Below are positions 25,936 through 34,740 of a stretch of 64,000 nucleotides of DNA, piece after piece. The first letter of the stretch is position 1. Each line of letters starts with the position of its first letter. The translations under genes and the position numbers were made by a program. A model generated the notes under the pieces. It did not search any database and was not told where the DNA came from. It saw only the letters and a program-made list of their open reading frames with translations. Origin of the DNA: Marinarcus sediminis (GTDB lineage Bacteria; Campylobacterota; Campylobacteria; Campylobacterales; Arcobacteraceae); contig NZ_CP182357.1 in the NCBI RefSeq assembly GCF_048571275.1, forward strand, positions 310,001 through 374,000, read 5' to 3'.

Positions 25936-27231
25936 TTAATAATTATCTAATCTTACTCTTACTGATTGTGCATGGGCAGTTAAACCTTCTGTGTCAGCTA
26001 AGAGTGCACACGCTTCTCCCAGTTCATTGATGGCTTCTTGTGAAAAACTGATAATCGATGATTTTTTCAAAAAGTTTTCCACATTTAAAGGAGAATAAAA
26101 CTTCGCTGTACTTCCTGTTGGAAGCGTATGATTTGGACCCGCAATGTAATCCCCTATTGGTTCAGGGGTATTTTTACCTAAAAATATTGCCCCAGCATGT
26201 TTGATTTTTGGCAGAAGTTCAAACGCATTTTGTGTCATGATTTCTAAGTGTTCTGGTGCAATTTCATTCATCAAATCAATGGCTTCTTGCATTGAAGAGG
26301 CCACAATAATTGCCCCTCTTTCATCAATTGATTTTTTGGCAATTTCGCGTCGGCTGAGTGTTGTTAAATACGCATCGACTTCATGTGAGGTAAATTTTGC
26401 TACCTCATCACAGGTTGTAATCATAATTGAACTCGCCATTTCATCGTGTTCGGCTTGTGAAAGTAAATCAATGGCCAAATATTTTGGATTGGCACTTGAA
26501 TCACTTAAAATTCCAATTTCACTTGGACCTGCAATCATATCGATGTGCACTTCTCCAAAAACCAATTTTTTGGCCGTTGCCACAAAAATATTTCCAGGTC
26601 CTGTAATCACATCAACTTTAGGAATTGTTTCCGTTCCATACGCCATAGCAGCAATCGCACTTGCTCCTCCTACTTTGTAAGCTTTGGTAATTCCACATAA
26701 GTGACACGCCGCGAGTAAAAGTTCATTGGGTTCATTATTAGGAGTTGGAGTACATACAACAATCTCTTCAACACCTGCAACAATCGCAGGAATGGCATTC
26801 ATAAGCAAACTGCTGGGATATGCAGCTTTCCCTCCTGGAATGTAAAGCCCCGCTCTGTCAACAGGCGTAACTTTTTGTCCTAAAATGGTGCCGTTTTTTT
26901 CAAAATCAATCCACGATTTGGGTAACTGTTTTTCATGATACGATTTGATTCGGTTGTATGCCATGTGCAGGGCATCTCTTAATGGTGTGTCCAATTTATC
27001 GTAAGCATTTTTCATATCAGTAACGGAGATTTGTAACTCTTCATCTGAGTTAACTTTCCATTTATCAAACTTTTCAATGTGTTGTTTTAATGCGCTGTTT
27101 TTATTTTCAATAATATCATCAATAATGTTTGTAACAATCGATGAAACCTCTTTTATATCTGTTTTTGCTCTGCTTAAAATGTGTTCAAATTCATCTTTAA
27201 AATTTGCATCAGAAGTGTTTATAATTTTCAT
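25936..27231 (-). CDS. hisD: Histidinol dehydrogenase
   Basis: A 431-residue zinc enzyme catalysing the last two NAD-dependent oxidations to histidine. Signatures include GLYIPGGKAAYPSSLLMNAIPA, VITGPGNIFVATAKKLVFG, DMIAGPSEIGIL, LSQAEHDEMASS and the C-terminal NHTLPTGSTAKFYSPL. It lies 9 bp downstream of aroK. hisG is about 27 kb away, so the histidine genes are dispersed. Confidence 0.98.
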   Translation of the reverse strand: MKIINTSDANFKDEFEHILSRAKTDIKEVSSIVTNIIDDIIENKNSALKQHIEKFDKWKVNSDEELQISVTDMKNAYDKLDTPLRDALHMAYNRIKSYHEKQLPKSWIDFEKNGTILGQKVTPVDRAGLYIPGGKAAYPSSLLMNAIPAIVAGVEEIVVCTPTPNNEPNELLLAACHLCGITKAYKVGGASAIAAMAYGTETIPKVDVITGPGNIFVATAKKLVFGEVHIDMIAGPSEIGILSDSSANPKYLAIDLLSQAEHDEMASSIMITTCDEVAKFTSHEVDAYLTTLSRREIAKKSIDERGAIIVASSMQEAIDLMNEIAPEHLEIMTQNAFELLPKIKHAGAIFLGKNTPEPIGDYIAGPNHTLPTGSTAKFYSPLNVENFLKKSSIISFSQEAINELGEACALLADTEGLTAHAQSVRVRLDNY

Positions 27232-27239
27232 ACAGTCCT

Positions 27240-27752
27240 CTATTTCGTTTTTTCTAATATCTCTTGTACAATATTTTCAAGTTTTTTATTCTCTACATCA
27301 ATGACAATATCGGCAACTTCTTCATACAAAGGTACTCTTGTTTTGTAAAGTTTTTTTGCCTCTTTAATGTTTTGTAACAAGGGTCTTTTTTTGAGTTTAT
27401 TTTTGGCATTGGGAGCTTTGTTGATTCTATTTAAAATCCCATCAAATGAGGATTTCAAATAAATAATTGTGCCCAATTGGCTTAAATTTGGTCGTTTATA
27501 AAAACCTCCACCAATAGAGATAATTGAGTTATCTACACTCTTTTCAATCCAATTAGCACACTCTTGTTCGAGGTTTCTAAAATACTCCTCACCCTCTTTT
27601 GCAAAAATTGTTTTAATTTTTCTGTTTTGTAAACTCTCAATTAAATCATCCGTATCTACGGCAAAACGTTTGCTTTTTAAGGCCAATGCTCTGGCAACTG
27701 TGCCTTTGCCTACACCCATAAAACCCATTAGTATTATATTATCTTTTTTCAT
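27240..27752 (-). CDS. aroK: Shikimate kinase
   Basis: A 170-residue NMP-kinase-like enzyme that phosphorylates shikimate in the chorismate pathway. The P-loop is GFMGVGKGT (residues 10-18), with Gly in place of the more common Ser. Then come VDTDDLIE, the GEEYFRNLE segment and SIGGGFY, which bind shikimate. The lid appears as KKRPLL. Length is normal. Confidence 0.93.
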   Translation of the reverse strand: MKKDNIILMGFMGVGKGTVARALALKSKRFAVDTDDLIESLQNRKIKTIFAKEGEEYFRNLEQECANWIEKSVDNSIISIGGGFYKRPNLSQLGTIIYLKSSFDGILNRINKAPNAKNKLKKRPLLQNIKEAKKLYKTRVPLYEEVADIVIDVENKKLENIVQEILEKTK

Positions 27753-27784
27753 AGTCAGAGATTATATCTAAAATTAGGTAAATT

Positions 27785-30700
27785 TTATGAAAGAGGCAAG
27801 TCAATTACAAATTCAGCCCCTCGATAAGAGACATTTTCGTAAGTATACGTAACATTTTGAACTTTGATGTGTCCTTGCATATGCTCTTCAATAATTTGAT
27901 GTGTCATATAGAGTCCAATTCCCGTCCCATGACTGCTGTGTTTGGTCGTAAAATAGGGTTCAAATATTTGTGTGATTACATCTTCTCGTATGCCTCCTCC
28001 ATTATCTTTAATGGAAATAATGGCTCTGTTTAACTTTTTATATACATCAATAAAAATATATTTGTTGTGCTCTTTTGTAATTAAAACATCTTTTGCATTG
28101 TACAAAATATTGATCAGCGCTTGAATAAACTCATTTTCATAACTTTGAATGGTATACTCTTCAAATTTGCCATAAATCACTTCAATTTGATTGATTTTAA
28201 ACATTCCAGCTAATAAATTGATATTTTTCAACATCACATCTTTTACACTGAACTGTTTTCTCTCTTTTTCGCTTTTAAAGAAATTTCTAAAATCATCTAT
28301 GGTTTGAGAGAGATGTTGCACAGTATTATTGAGTCGATCCAAATCTTTTTTGGCATCATCGATGTTAAATGCCCCATACTCCATTTGAAGTTTCATTCCC
28401 GTAGTTGTTGTACTGATTACATTTAAAGGTTGTCTCCATTGGTGAGCAATATTGCCTATCATTTCACCCATGGCAGCCATTTTACTTTGTTGAATGAGCA
28501 GTTTTTCTTTCTTTTTCACTTCACTGATATCAACCAAAACAGAAATACGTACATTTTTATCATTTAAAATGATGTTCGAACCTTGGGCAATGGCATAAAA
28601 TGTTGAACCATCTTTTCTCAACCCTTCCAATTCATACAAAGCTGCACTTTTAGTTTTAAATTTTTTCTCGACGTCTTTAATTGAAGAAAAATGAACAAAA
28701 CTTATCATCTTTAAGCCTTTCATCTCCTCTTTTGAACCGTATCCAAACATATTTACTGCAACGTCATTGACATCTATACAAATCTCATTTTCAAAAACAA
28801 AAACCGCTTCAATGACACATTCAAAAATCAACTCTATGCTGTTTAAAGATTTTTCCAACTTATCTTTTGTTTTATAAAGTTCATAATTCATCTTTTCCAA
28901 CTCTAAAGATTGCTGTTGTATATGTAAGTTATATCTTTTTAATTGTTGATTTCTGTAAAACCCCAAACCAATAACGACTAAGAAAAAGAGTGTAATTTCA
29001 GCAATCAGTTTAATGTCAACTGATTTTTCTTGAGTGACTGAAATCCATCGGTTAAGAATTTCTTGTTCTGTGGCCTCATTGATAGTTGCAATGGCTTTAT
29101 TGAAAATATTTAATAATTGAGGTTCATCGTTTCGTACGCCAACACCTAAGTCTAAGTTTTCATCAAACTTTCCTGCTATTTTCAACTCCCCAATATAGTT
29201 ATTTTGTACTTGGTATCCCACGGTGGCTAATGTTCCAATAAATCCCATAAGATTTCCTTTAGAAACCATATTTAAGCCTTCGGTTATATTCTCAACTTCC
29301 ACCAATTTATTGTGCGGATATTTTTTCTTTAATAACTCTGTGAATGCATAGTCTTTTACAATAGCCAAAGGCTTTTCATTGATAACATCTTTAATGTTTG
29401 AGATAAACAACTGATCCATTCGTGTAGCAATGACGATTGGGAAGCGAATATAAGGCCGCGTAAAACTCATGTATTGTTTTCGGCTTGGTGTGGGTGCAGC
29501 TAAAGAGAAAATATCACACTTTCTGACTTTTGCAAATTGAATTGATTGTGTCCATGTTTGAGTAGGCACAAGTTGTATGGGAATACCAATTTTATCTTCT
29601 AATATTTTCATGTACTCCGAAGTCATACCTATATGTTTGCCCTTATCAAGCTTCTCGTACGGCAACCAATCAGGATCAATACACATAGTAATGACTTTTT
29701 TGCTGTTTAAATACAATTTCTCTTCTGGTGTAAAAAAGAGAGTGTCATCGCCTTTTTTGTCGGTTCTGTTCAAGGCAAAAACCATACTGTCAATATCTAT
29801 ATTTTCATGCAATACATTTTCTTCTAACAGTTCTTCAACACTTTTTTCAAGCAGTGATATATCAACTTCTCCTATTTTATACACTTTATTCATAATAAGT
29901 TTTTCAGTTTCATTGGCTTCAAAAATCAACGCCTCTTTTGACTTCTTCATGGAATATTTGGTGTAAATCAAATTGATAATTTCAGGCTTGTTTTTTAAGG
30001 CATATTCCCAACCTTTGTTGGTTGCTTCAATGAATCGTTGTGTCTTATCTGGGTTATTTTTCACCTCTTGTGTTGTAGCAAATACGTTAAGTCCCATGCC
30101 ATTGATACCATAATTGAGAGGATCAAGAATGTTGTATGCTTTTTTGGCTTTTTGAATATCATACAATTCATTAGAGACATACGCACTGATAACATCCACT
30201 TTGCCACTGACAAAATCTTTGACATCAAAGGTATGTGGTACGAGTTTATACTCATTGGGGCTAATACGAAATTTTTTTAGCAGTGTTGCAAGAGTTGACT
30301 CTTTGAGTTCTGCAGGATTCGCCATGATGGTTCTGTTTTTTAAATCATTGGGCGTTAAAATATTTTGTTGAGTAATAAATACCAAAGCGGAGCGTTTAAA
30401 ATAATTTGCCAGTAAGGTCAGAGGTACTTTGTTATCTTCATACGCCAATAAAGACAGATCATACGTTACATAGGTTGCTTTTGATGATTTTAACTCTTGA
30501 ATGACATTTATATTTGATTCAAACTCTTTTATGTCAACATCTAAACCAGCATCTTCATAAAATCCTTTCTCTTTTGCAGCAATAAAACCTGCAAATTCAA
30601 ACTGGTATTTCCAATTGAGCTGAAGAGTTACTTTTTCTAATGGTGTTGTGTGTGCGAAAAGACATAGGCTAAAAAAAACGAGGGTTAAAAATAATTTCAT
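27785..30700 (-). CDS. Sensor histidine kinase with fused NMT1-type and SBP3-type binding domains and PAS
   Basis: A 971-residue membrane kinase. After signal MKLFLTLVFFSLCLFAHT comes an NMT1/THI5-like domain (about 22-300; LQLNWKYQFEFAGFIAAKEKGFYEDAGLDVD). A second, SBP_bac_3-type domain follows (about 330-560; ITMCIDPDWLPYEKLDKGKHIGMTSEYM). A transmembrane helix lies at about 575-592, then a short coiled coil and a PAS domain (about 630-745). The H-box is IAHQWRQPLN with His753; the ATPase domain has NILYNAKD, IKDNGGGI and TGIGLYMTHQI. The ligands are probably small organic molecules. The ATG at 30700 has AGGTG 7 bases upstream; a GTG at 30709 is less likely. No response regulator is adjacent. 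Confidence 0.9.
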   Translation of the reverse strand: MKLFLTLVFFSLCLFAHTTPLEKVTLQLNWKYQFEFAGFIAAKEKGFYEDAGLDVDIKEFESNINVIQELKSSKATYVTYDLSLLAYEDNKVPLTLLANYFKRSALVFITQQNILTPNDLKNRTIMANPAELKESTLATLLKKFRISPNEYKLVPHTFDVKDFVSGKVDVISAYVSNELYDIQKAKKAYNILDPLNYGINGMGLNVFATTQEVKNNPDKTQRFIEATNKGWEYALKNKPEIINLIYTKYSMKKSKEALIFEANETEKLIMNKVYKIGEVDISLLEKSVEELLEENVLHENIDIDSMVFALNRTDKKGDDTLFFTPEEKLYLNSKKVITMCIDPDWLPYEKLDKGKHIGMTSEYMKILEDKIGIPIQLVPTQTWTQSIQFAKVRKCDIFSLAAPTPSRKQYMSFTRPYIRFPIVIATRMDQLFISNIKDVINEKPLAIVKDYAFTELLKKKYPHNKLVEVENITEGLNMVSKGNLMGFIGTLATVGYQVQNNYIGELKIAGKFDENLDLGVGVRNDEPQLLNIFNKAIATINEATEQEILNRWISVTQEKSVDIKLIAEITLFFLVVIGLGFYRNQQLKRYNLHIQQQSLELEKMNYELYKTKDKLEKSLNSIELIFECVIEAVFVFENEICIDVNDVAVNMFGYGSKEEMKGLKMISFVHFSSIKDVEKKFKTKSAALYELEGLRKDGSTFYAIAQGSNIILNDKNVRISVLVDISEVKKKEKLLIQQSKMAAMGEMIGNIAHQWRQPLNVISTTTTGMKLQMEYGAFNIDDAKKDLDRLNNTVQHLSQTIDDFRNFFKSEKERKQFSVKDVMLKNINLLAGMFKINQIEVIYGKFEEYTIQSYENEFIQALINILYNAKDVLITKEHNKYIFIDVYKKLNRAIISIKDNGGGIREDVITQIFEPYFTTKHSSHGTGIGLYMTHQIIEEHMQGHIKVQNVTYTYENVSYRGAEFVIDLPLS

Positions 30701-30752
30701 TATAAACACCTGGATAATAATTGTGATTATTATATCTTTTTAAAATTAAAGT

Positions 30753-31655
30753 TCAATGATATTGCTTTCTTTTATATCGTTTTAACATTGATTTATTGCC
30801 TAAAAGACCCCCTTGATGGATGTACAAATATGTTTGATCATCACGGTTCTCTTCTAAATATTTTTCAAGGCTCAAAAAACCCAAAGGATCATAAAGCAAA
30901 TCAAACTCAATATTGGTCTGTTCATACACCTTGATATGCATCTCATAAAACTCTCTGTAGAGTTTTCCAAAATGATATTTTTTACGGTGTTGTACAATCG
31001 TAGGATGTAAAGATTCATCTTTTTCTAAACTTAAAAATTGGCTTTTCAAATAGCTTTCACCACCTACACAAGCGCATGTTATGACTTTAAAAGGCAGATT
31101 TTTTTGTAAAAAAAGTGCGGTTGTTCCTGTTCCACTGGGAAGGACAACCACCAAATTCGTGAGTTTATTTTCATTCGCCCAACTCATAATTTCATTGGCC
31201 AAAATCTTCACTCCAAATTCTGCTTCTTTTTCACGTCCCCCTTCTTGAACAAAAAGGGTCTCTTCTTCATTGTCTAAAACAATACGCTTAATATATTCAT
31301 TGGGGCTTAATGAGGTTTTGGAAGAAGATAAATCAATAATATTGGCACCATTTTCTGATGCATAAAAATAGTTTCCTTCTGGGTTCTTTATTAAATATGA
31401 GGCAATATGATCCACATAAAAGTCAAATTCCCAATTTTTTATTTTGGCCAATTGTGAAAAAGAGTATAAAGAGTTTGCTTGTGGAGAACCATAAGAGATA
31501 AGTTTTTTCACCTTTGGAAATTCATGCACCAAATAGTAGTAAAATTTACGCGCTTTATTGCCAGAAAATTTCGTATCCAGTAAATCATCGCGTTTTACAA
31601 AAAGGAGATGGTCATTAAATTTCGTTTTGTGAATGGGAGAGTTTATATAATTCAT
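30753..31655 (-). CDS. PLP-dependent ACC deaminase / D-cysteine desulfhydrase family protein
   Basis: A 300-residue fold-type II PLP enzyme. FVKRDDLLDTKFSGNKARKF holds the Lys expected to bind PLP. VVLPSGTGTTALFLQKNL forms the phosphate-binding loop and LLYDPLGF lies near the C-terminus. Family members deaminate 1-aminocyclopropane-1-carboxylate or split D-cysteine to pyruvate, ammonia and sulfide; sequence alone does not decide. Campylobacterota are not known for ACC use, so a D-amino-acid role is the more cautious guess. It is divergent from exbB and lies upstream of the sensor kinase on the same strand. Confidence 0.8.
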   Translation of the reverse strand: MNYINSPIHKTKFNDHLLFVKRDDLLDTKFSGNKARKFYYYLVHEFPKVKKLISYGSPQANSLYSFSQLAKIKNWEFDFYVDHIASYLIKNPEGNYFYASENGANIIDLSSSKTSLSPNEYIKRIVLDNEEETLFVQEGGREKEAEFGVKILANEIMSWANENKLTNLVVVLPSGTGTTALFLQKNLPFKVITCACVGGESYLKSQFLSLEKDESLHPTIVQHRKKYHFGKLYREFYEMHIKVYEQTNIEFDLLYDPLGFLSLEKYLEENRDDQTYLYIHQGGLLGNKSMLKRYKRKQYH

Positions 31656-31700
31656 ACCAAGATTATACTACAATTAACAAAAATATTTTAGGAATGATTT

Positions 31701-32174
31701 ATGGATTTATTGACGTATGTTGAAAAAGGTGGAGTGATTGTTTATATCTTAATTGCTCTGAATATGGTAGGCTACACTATTATTATTTGGAAATTTTTAA
31801 CCCTGCCTAAGAAAAACAGCTTGACAAAAAAAATTATTACAAAACTCAATTTCTCACACAATATTAATGCCCAAATAGAGTATGAAATCAAAAAACTTGA
31901 AGTGGGTCTTAATTTTATTAAAAATATTGCCTCCATTGCACCCCTTTTAGGACTTTTAGGTACGGTTGTTGGAGTTTTAAATGCTTTTGAAGCCATCACA
32001 GCAAATGGATTGGGAAACCCAAGTATATTTTCAAGTGGCATTTCTATCGCCCTTATTACCACAATTGCAGGGCTTATTGTTGCCATTCCTCACCATATTT
32101 GTTACAACTATTTTATTGCCATATTGGATGAATTAGAGTTAAAAGTTAAAAAAGAAGCAGTTGAAGTTCAATGA
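31701..32174 (+). CDS. exbB: MotA/TolQ/ExbB proton-channel protein (ExbB-like)
   Basis: A 157-residue inner-membrane protein. TM1 is VIVYILIALNMVGYTIIIWKFL. The conserved segment LNFIKNIASIAPLLGLLGTVVGVLNAFEAI and SSGISIALITTIAGLIVAIPHHI form TM2 and TM3. With ExbD it turns the proton gradient into motion of TonB or a TonB-like partner. AGGA lies upstream of the ATG. The exbD start overlaps its stop by 4 bp (ATGA). No tonB gene is present in the window. Confidence 0.9.
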   Translation: MDLLTYVEKGGVIVYILIALNMVGYTIIIWKFLTLPKKNSLTKKIITKLNFSHNINAQIEYEIKKLEVGLNFIKNIASIAPLLGLLGTVVGVLNAFEAITANGLGNPSIFSSGISIALITTIAGLIVAIPHHICYNYFIAILDELELKVKKEAVEVQ

Positions 32175-32551
32175 AAAGAAGAGAGCGACTCAATACCGAT
32201 TTGACCCCTTTAGTGGATGTTATCTTTATTTTACTGATTTTTTTTATCGTCACATCTGTTTTTAAAAAAGAGGAGTTGGCACTGGTGTTAGATCTTCCCA
32301 GTTCCAATGCCAAAGAGGCAAAAATAGAACAAAAACAGATTTCAATAGAATTGAGTGAAGAAAAAATTGCCTATTTGGGCAAAGAGGTCAATGTAAATGA
32401 GTTGAATTTATCGCTTATGAAAATTACAGATAAATCAAAATCGATTATTTTAAGAATTGATAAAAATGTGAAATATGAAAGAGTGGTTAAAATTTTGGAT
32501 TTACTTCAAGAGCATAAATTAAATAATTTGGCATTGGTGACTAACGAATAA
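32171..32551 (+). CDS. exbD: Biopolymer transport protein ExbD/TolR
   Basis: A 126-residue single-span protein. The start KRRERLNTDLTPLVDVIFILLIFFIVTSVF contains the essential membrane Asp (DVIFILLIFF) of ExbD/TolR. The periplasmic part is about 85 residues. It pairs with the ExbB-like protein in front. It could energise TonB-dependent uptake such as the copper receptor at 55.7 kb, though TolR function cannot be excluded. A bidirectional hairpin follows. Confidence 0.9.
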   Translation: MKRRERLNTDLTPLVDVIFILLIFFIVTSVFKKEELALVLDLPSSNAKEAKIEQKQISIELSEEKIAYLGKEVNVNELNLSLMKITDKSKSIILRIDKNVKYERVVKILDLLQEHKLNNLALVTNE

Positions 32552-32557
32552 AAAGCA

Positions 32558-32582
32558 TACAGTCGAAAAACTATCGACTGTA
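32558..32582. terminator. Hairpin between convergent exbD and fbaA
   Basis: TACAGTCGA, a 7-base loop, then TCGACTGTA: a perfect 9-bp stem between two convergent genes. On the minus strand it is followed by TGCTTTTTATT, so it fits an intrinsic terminator of fbaA; on the plus strand the T-run is 14 bases away. Confidence 0.7.
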
Positions 32583-32591
32583 ACACTTGAC

Positions 32592-33659
32592 TTAATTTTT
32601 ATTGACACATCTCAAATCTGAAAATGCGGTTTCGAGTCTTTTCATAACACCTTCTTGTCCCGCTCTTAAAAACTTTCTTGGATCATAGTAACTTTTATTG
32701 GGTTTATCTTCGCCCTCAGGGTTACCAATTTGTCCTTGCAAATAGGCTCTGTTTTTTGCTTCATATCCTCGAACACCATCCCAGAATGCCCATTGGGTAT
32801 CGGTATCAATGTTCATTTTAATCACACCATAATCAATGGCTTCTTGTATCTCTTCTAAAAGAGAGCCTGACCCTCCATGAAAAACAAAATTTACAGGTTT
32901 AGAATCTGAGCCATGTTTTTGTGCAATAAACTGTTGTGAATTGTCTAAAATTTTAGGCGAGAGTTGTACGTTCCCAGGTTTATAAACCCCATGTACATTT
33001 CCAAAACTTGCTGCAATAGTAAAATTGGGTGAGACTTTTTTCAACTCTTCATACGCATAAGAGACCTCTTCTGGTTGAGTATATAATAGGGCATTATCAA
33101 CGTTGCTGTTATCTACACCATCTTCTTCTCCACCCGTGATTCCCAATTCTATTTCAATCATCATATCTAAGGCATTCATTTTTTGAAAATACTCAACACA
33201 CGTTGCGATGTTCTCTTCAAGTGGATCTTCACTTAAATCCAACATGTGTGATGTAAAAAGAGGTCGTCCTGTTCTTTCAAAATGGTTTTTCCCAGCAACT
33301 AAAAGTGCATCAATCCAAGGAAGCAGTTTTCTCGCCGCATGGTCGGTGTGTAAAATAACAGGAATACCATAAGCAGCCGCAACAGCATGCACATGGTTTG
33401 CCCCACTGATACCACCTAAAATTGCTGCATCTTCAGCATTTAAACCTTTTCCAGCAAAAAATGCTGCTCCACCATTTGAAAATTGAATAATAACTGGTGA
33501 TTTTGCTCTGCTGGCACTTTCTAAAACAGCATTGATAGAGTCTGTCCCAACCACATTAACAGCAGGAATAGCAAACTTATTCTCTTTGGCATAATCAAAC
33601 AATTTTTGTGCTTCACTTCCCGTTAAAACACCTGGCTTTACAACGTCTAATACTCCCAC
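32592..33659 (-). CDS. fbaA: Class II fructose-bisphosphate aldolase
   Basis: A 355-residue zinc aldolase of glycolysis and gluconeogenesis. Signatures are VILHTDHAARKLLPWIDALL with a zinc His, MIEIELGITGGEEDGVDN, FGNVHGVYKPG, FVFHGGSGS and MNIDTDTQWAFW. The start is GTG at 33659, with AAGGAG placed 6 bases upstream and overlapping the foldase stop. The pairing with a PEB4-like foldase gene matches Campylobacter jejuni. Confidence 0.97.
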   Translation of the reverse strand: MGVLDVVKPGVLTGSEAQKLFDYAKENKFAIPAVNVVGTDSINAVLESASRAKSPVIIQFSNGGAAFFAGKGLNAEDAAILGGISGANHVHAVAAAYGIPVILHTDHAARKLLPWIDALLVAGKNHFERTGRPLFTSHMLDLSEDPLEENIATCVEYFQKMNALDMMIEIELGITGGEEDGVDNSNVDNALLYTQPEEVSYAYEELKKVSPNFTIAASFGNVHGVYKPGNVQLSPKILDNSQQFIAQKHGSDSKPVNFVFHGGSGSLLEEIQEAIDYGVIKMNIDTDTQWAFWDGVRGYEAKNRAYLQGQIGNPEGEDKPNKSYYDPRKFLRAGQEGVMKRLETAFSDLRCVNKN

Positions 33660-33668
33660 TTCTGCTCC

Positions 33669-34496
33669 TTACTTAATATCTATTTTAGCGTTTTCTTTTA
33701 ATTTAGCCACCACTTTTTTAATGGCCGTTCTGAACTCTTCTTGAACAAGTACTTGTTTGATTTTTAATTTTACATCATCAAACGATAATTTTTTTGAAGG
33801 AACTTTACTTTCTAAATAGATTACATGGTATCCAAACTGTGTTTTAACCGGTGTTTTTGAATATTCACCTTTTTTCAAAGCCATTGCTGCTTGTGAGAAT
33901 TCTGGAACCATCTGTTTTGGTGAAAATTCACCCAACGAACCACCGTTTTTAGCCATTGGTCCAGTTGATAATTTTTTTGCGAGTTCAATAAATTTTTCTT
34001 CAACATTTTTAGCAGATTTTAATGTTTTGATAATATCTTTTGCCTCTTTTTCTGTTTCAACAACAATGTGTCTGGCATTTAATTTTTCGTCTGTTTGAAA
34101 TTTTGATTCATTTAAAGTGTAGTAGGCTTTCATTTGAGCATCTGTTACAGAAATCTTTTTAAACTCTTCTTGCATCCAAATCTCTAAAGCCAAATCTTTT
34201 TTAATTTTTTCTAAAGCTGCAGTAAATCCTGCATTTTTTTCTATACCACTTGCTATGGCTTTATCTGTTAAGAGTTTTTTCTCTACCAGTTGATTGATTA
34301 CCATATCTTGTGTATTTTTTGGTAATGTGTCAAAATCGACTTGTGGATTTCTTAATACAACGGCAATCTCATCTTTTGTAATATTTTCACCATTTACTGT
34401 TGCATAAATATCTTTTGCAACCAAACTTGTTGAGACAAGTGCTAAACTCGTCACCAAACTCAATACTAATTTTTTACTTTTAAACATCATTTGCAT
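33669..34496 (-). CDS. PEB4-like periplasmic peptidyl-prolyl isomerase / foldase
   Basis: A 275-residue exported SurA/PpiC-type chaperone. The signal is KKLVLSLVTSLALVSTSLVAK. The N-terminal helical chaperone part (ITKDEIAVVLRN...) is followed by the parvulin domain (about 130-235): ARHIVVETEKEAKDII, KLSTGPMAKNGGSLGEFSPKQMVPEF and VKTQFGYHVIYLESK. It assists outer-membrane protein folding. The ATG at 34496 is kept because AAGGA lies 6 bases upstream; ATGs at 34490 and 34487 follow closely. It is upstream of fbaA as in Campylobacter. Confidence 0.92.
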   Translation of the reverse strand: MQMMFKSKKLVLSLVTSLALVSTSLVAKDIYATVNGENITKDEIAVVLRNPQVDFDTLPKNTQDMVINQLVEKKLLTDKAIASGIEKNAGFTAALEKIKKDLALEIWMQEEFKKISVTDAQMKAYYTLNESKFQTDEKLNARHIVVETEKEAKDIIKTLKSAKNVEEKFIELAKKLSTGPMAKNGGSLGEFSPKQMVPEFSQAAMALKKGEYSKTPVKTQFGYHVIYLESKVPSKKLSFDDVKLKIKQVLVQEEFRTAIKKVVAKLKENAKIDIK

Positions 34497-34740
34497 AATT
34501 ATTCCTTGAAAGTTTTTTATAGGTGATATTCTATCTTTTTTTTATTAACAAATAGTTAACTTCTCTCTGATTTGAAGACAACTCCCTTTCAAAAAGAGAT
34601 TATTATACAATGATTAAGCAAAATTTTAAAATTTAGCTTAAAAAACCTTTAAAAAAAATTCTTCTTATGCTATAATGCCGAAAATTTAAACTTAACTTAA
34701 ATTTAAGCTTACAAAAACGTCATACAAAGGGATTTAATTT
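34497..34740. promoter_or_regulatory. Divergent promoter region of the PEB4-like foldase and the CosR-like regulator
   Basis: An AT-rich 244-bp region between divergent genes. An extended -10 for the regulator lies at 34671-34676. Several TTAA-containing motifs (ATTTAGCTTAAAAAACC near 34631, CTTAACTTAAATTTAAGC near 34691) surround it and resemble the TTAA-rich sites bound by CosR/HsrA, so autoregulation is possible. Confidence 0.5.
34671..34676 (+). promoter_or_regulatory. Extended -10 of the CosR/HsrA-like regulator gene
   Basis: TATGCTATAAT gives TGC plus a perfect TATAAT, about 65 bp before the start codon. No -35 is apparent, as usual for this phylum. AAAGGGA serves as ribosome site 8 bases before the ATG. 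Confidence 0.65.

Noticed and set aside
26201..26680. 159-codon frame antisense to hisD
   Set aside because: Shadow of a highly conserved gene; no independent signals.
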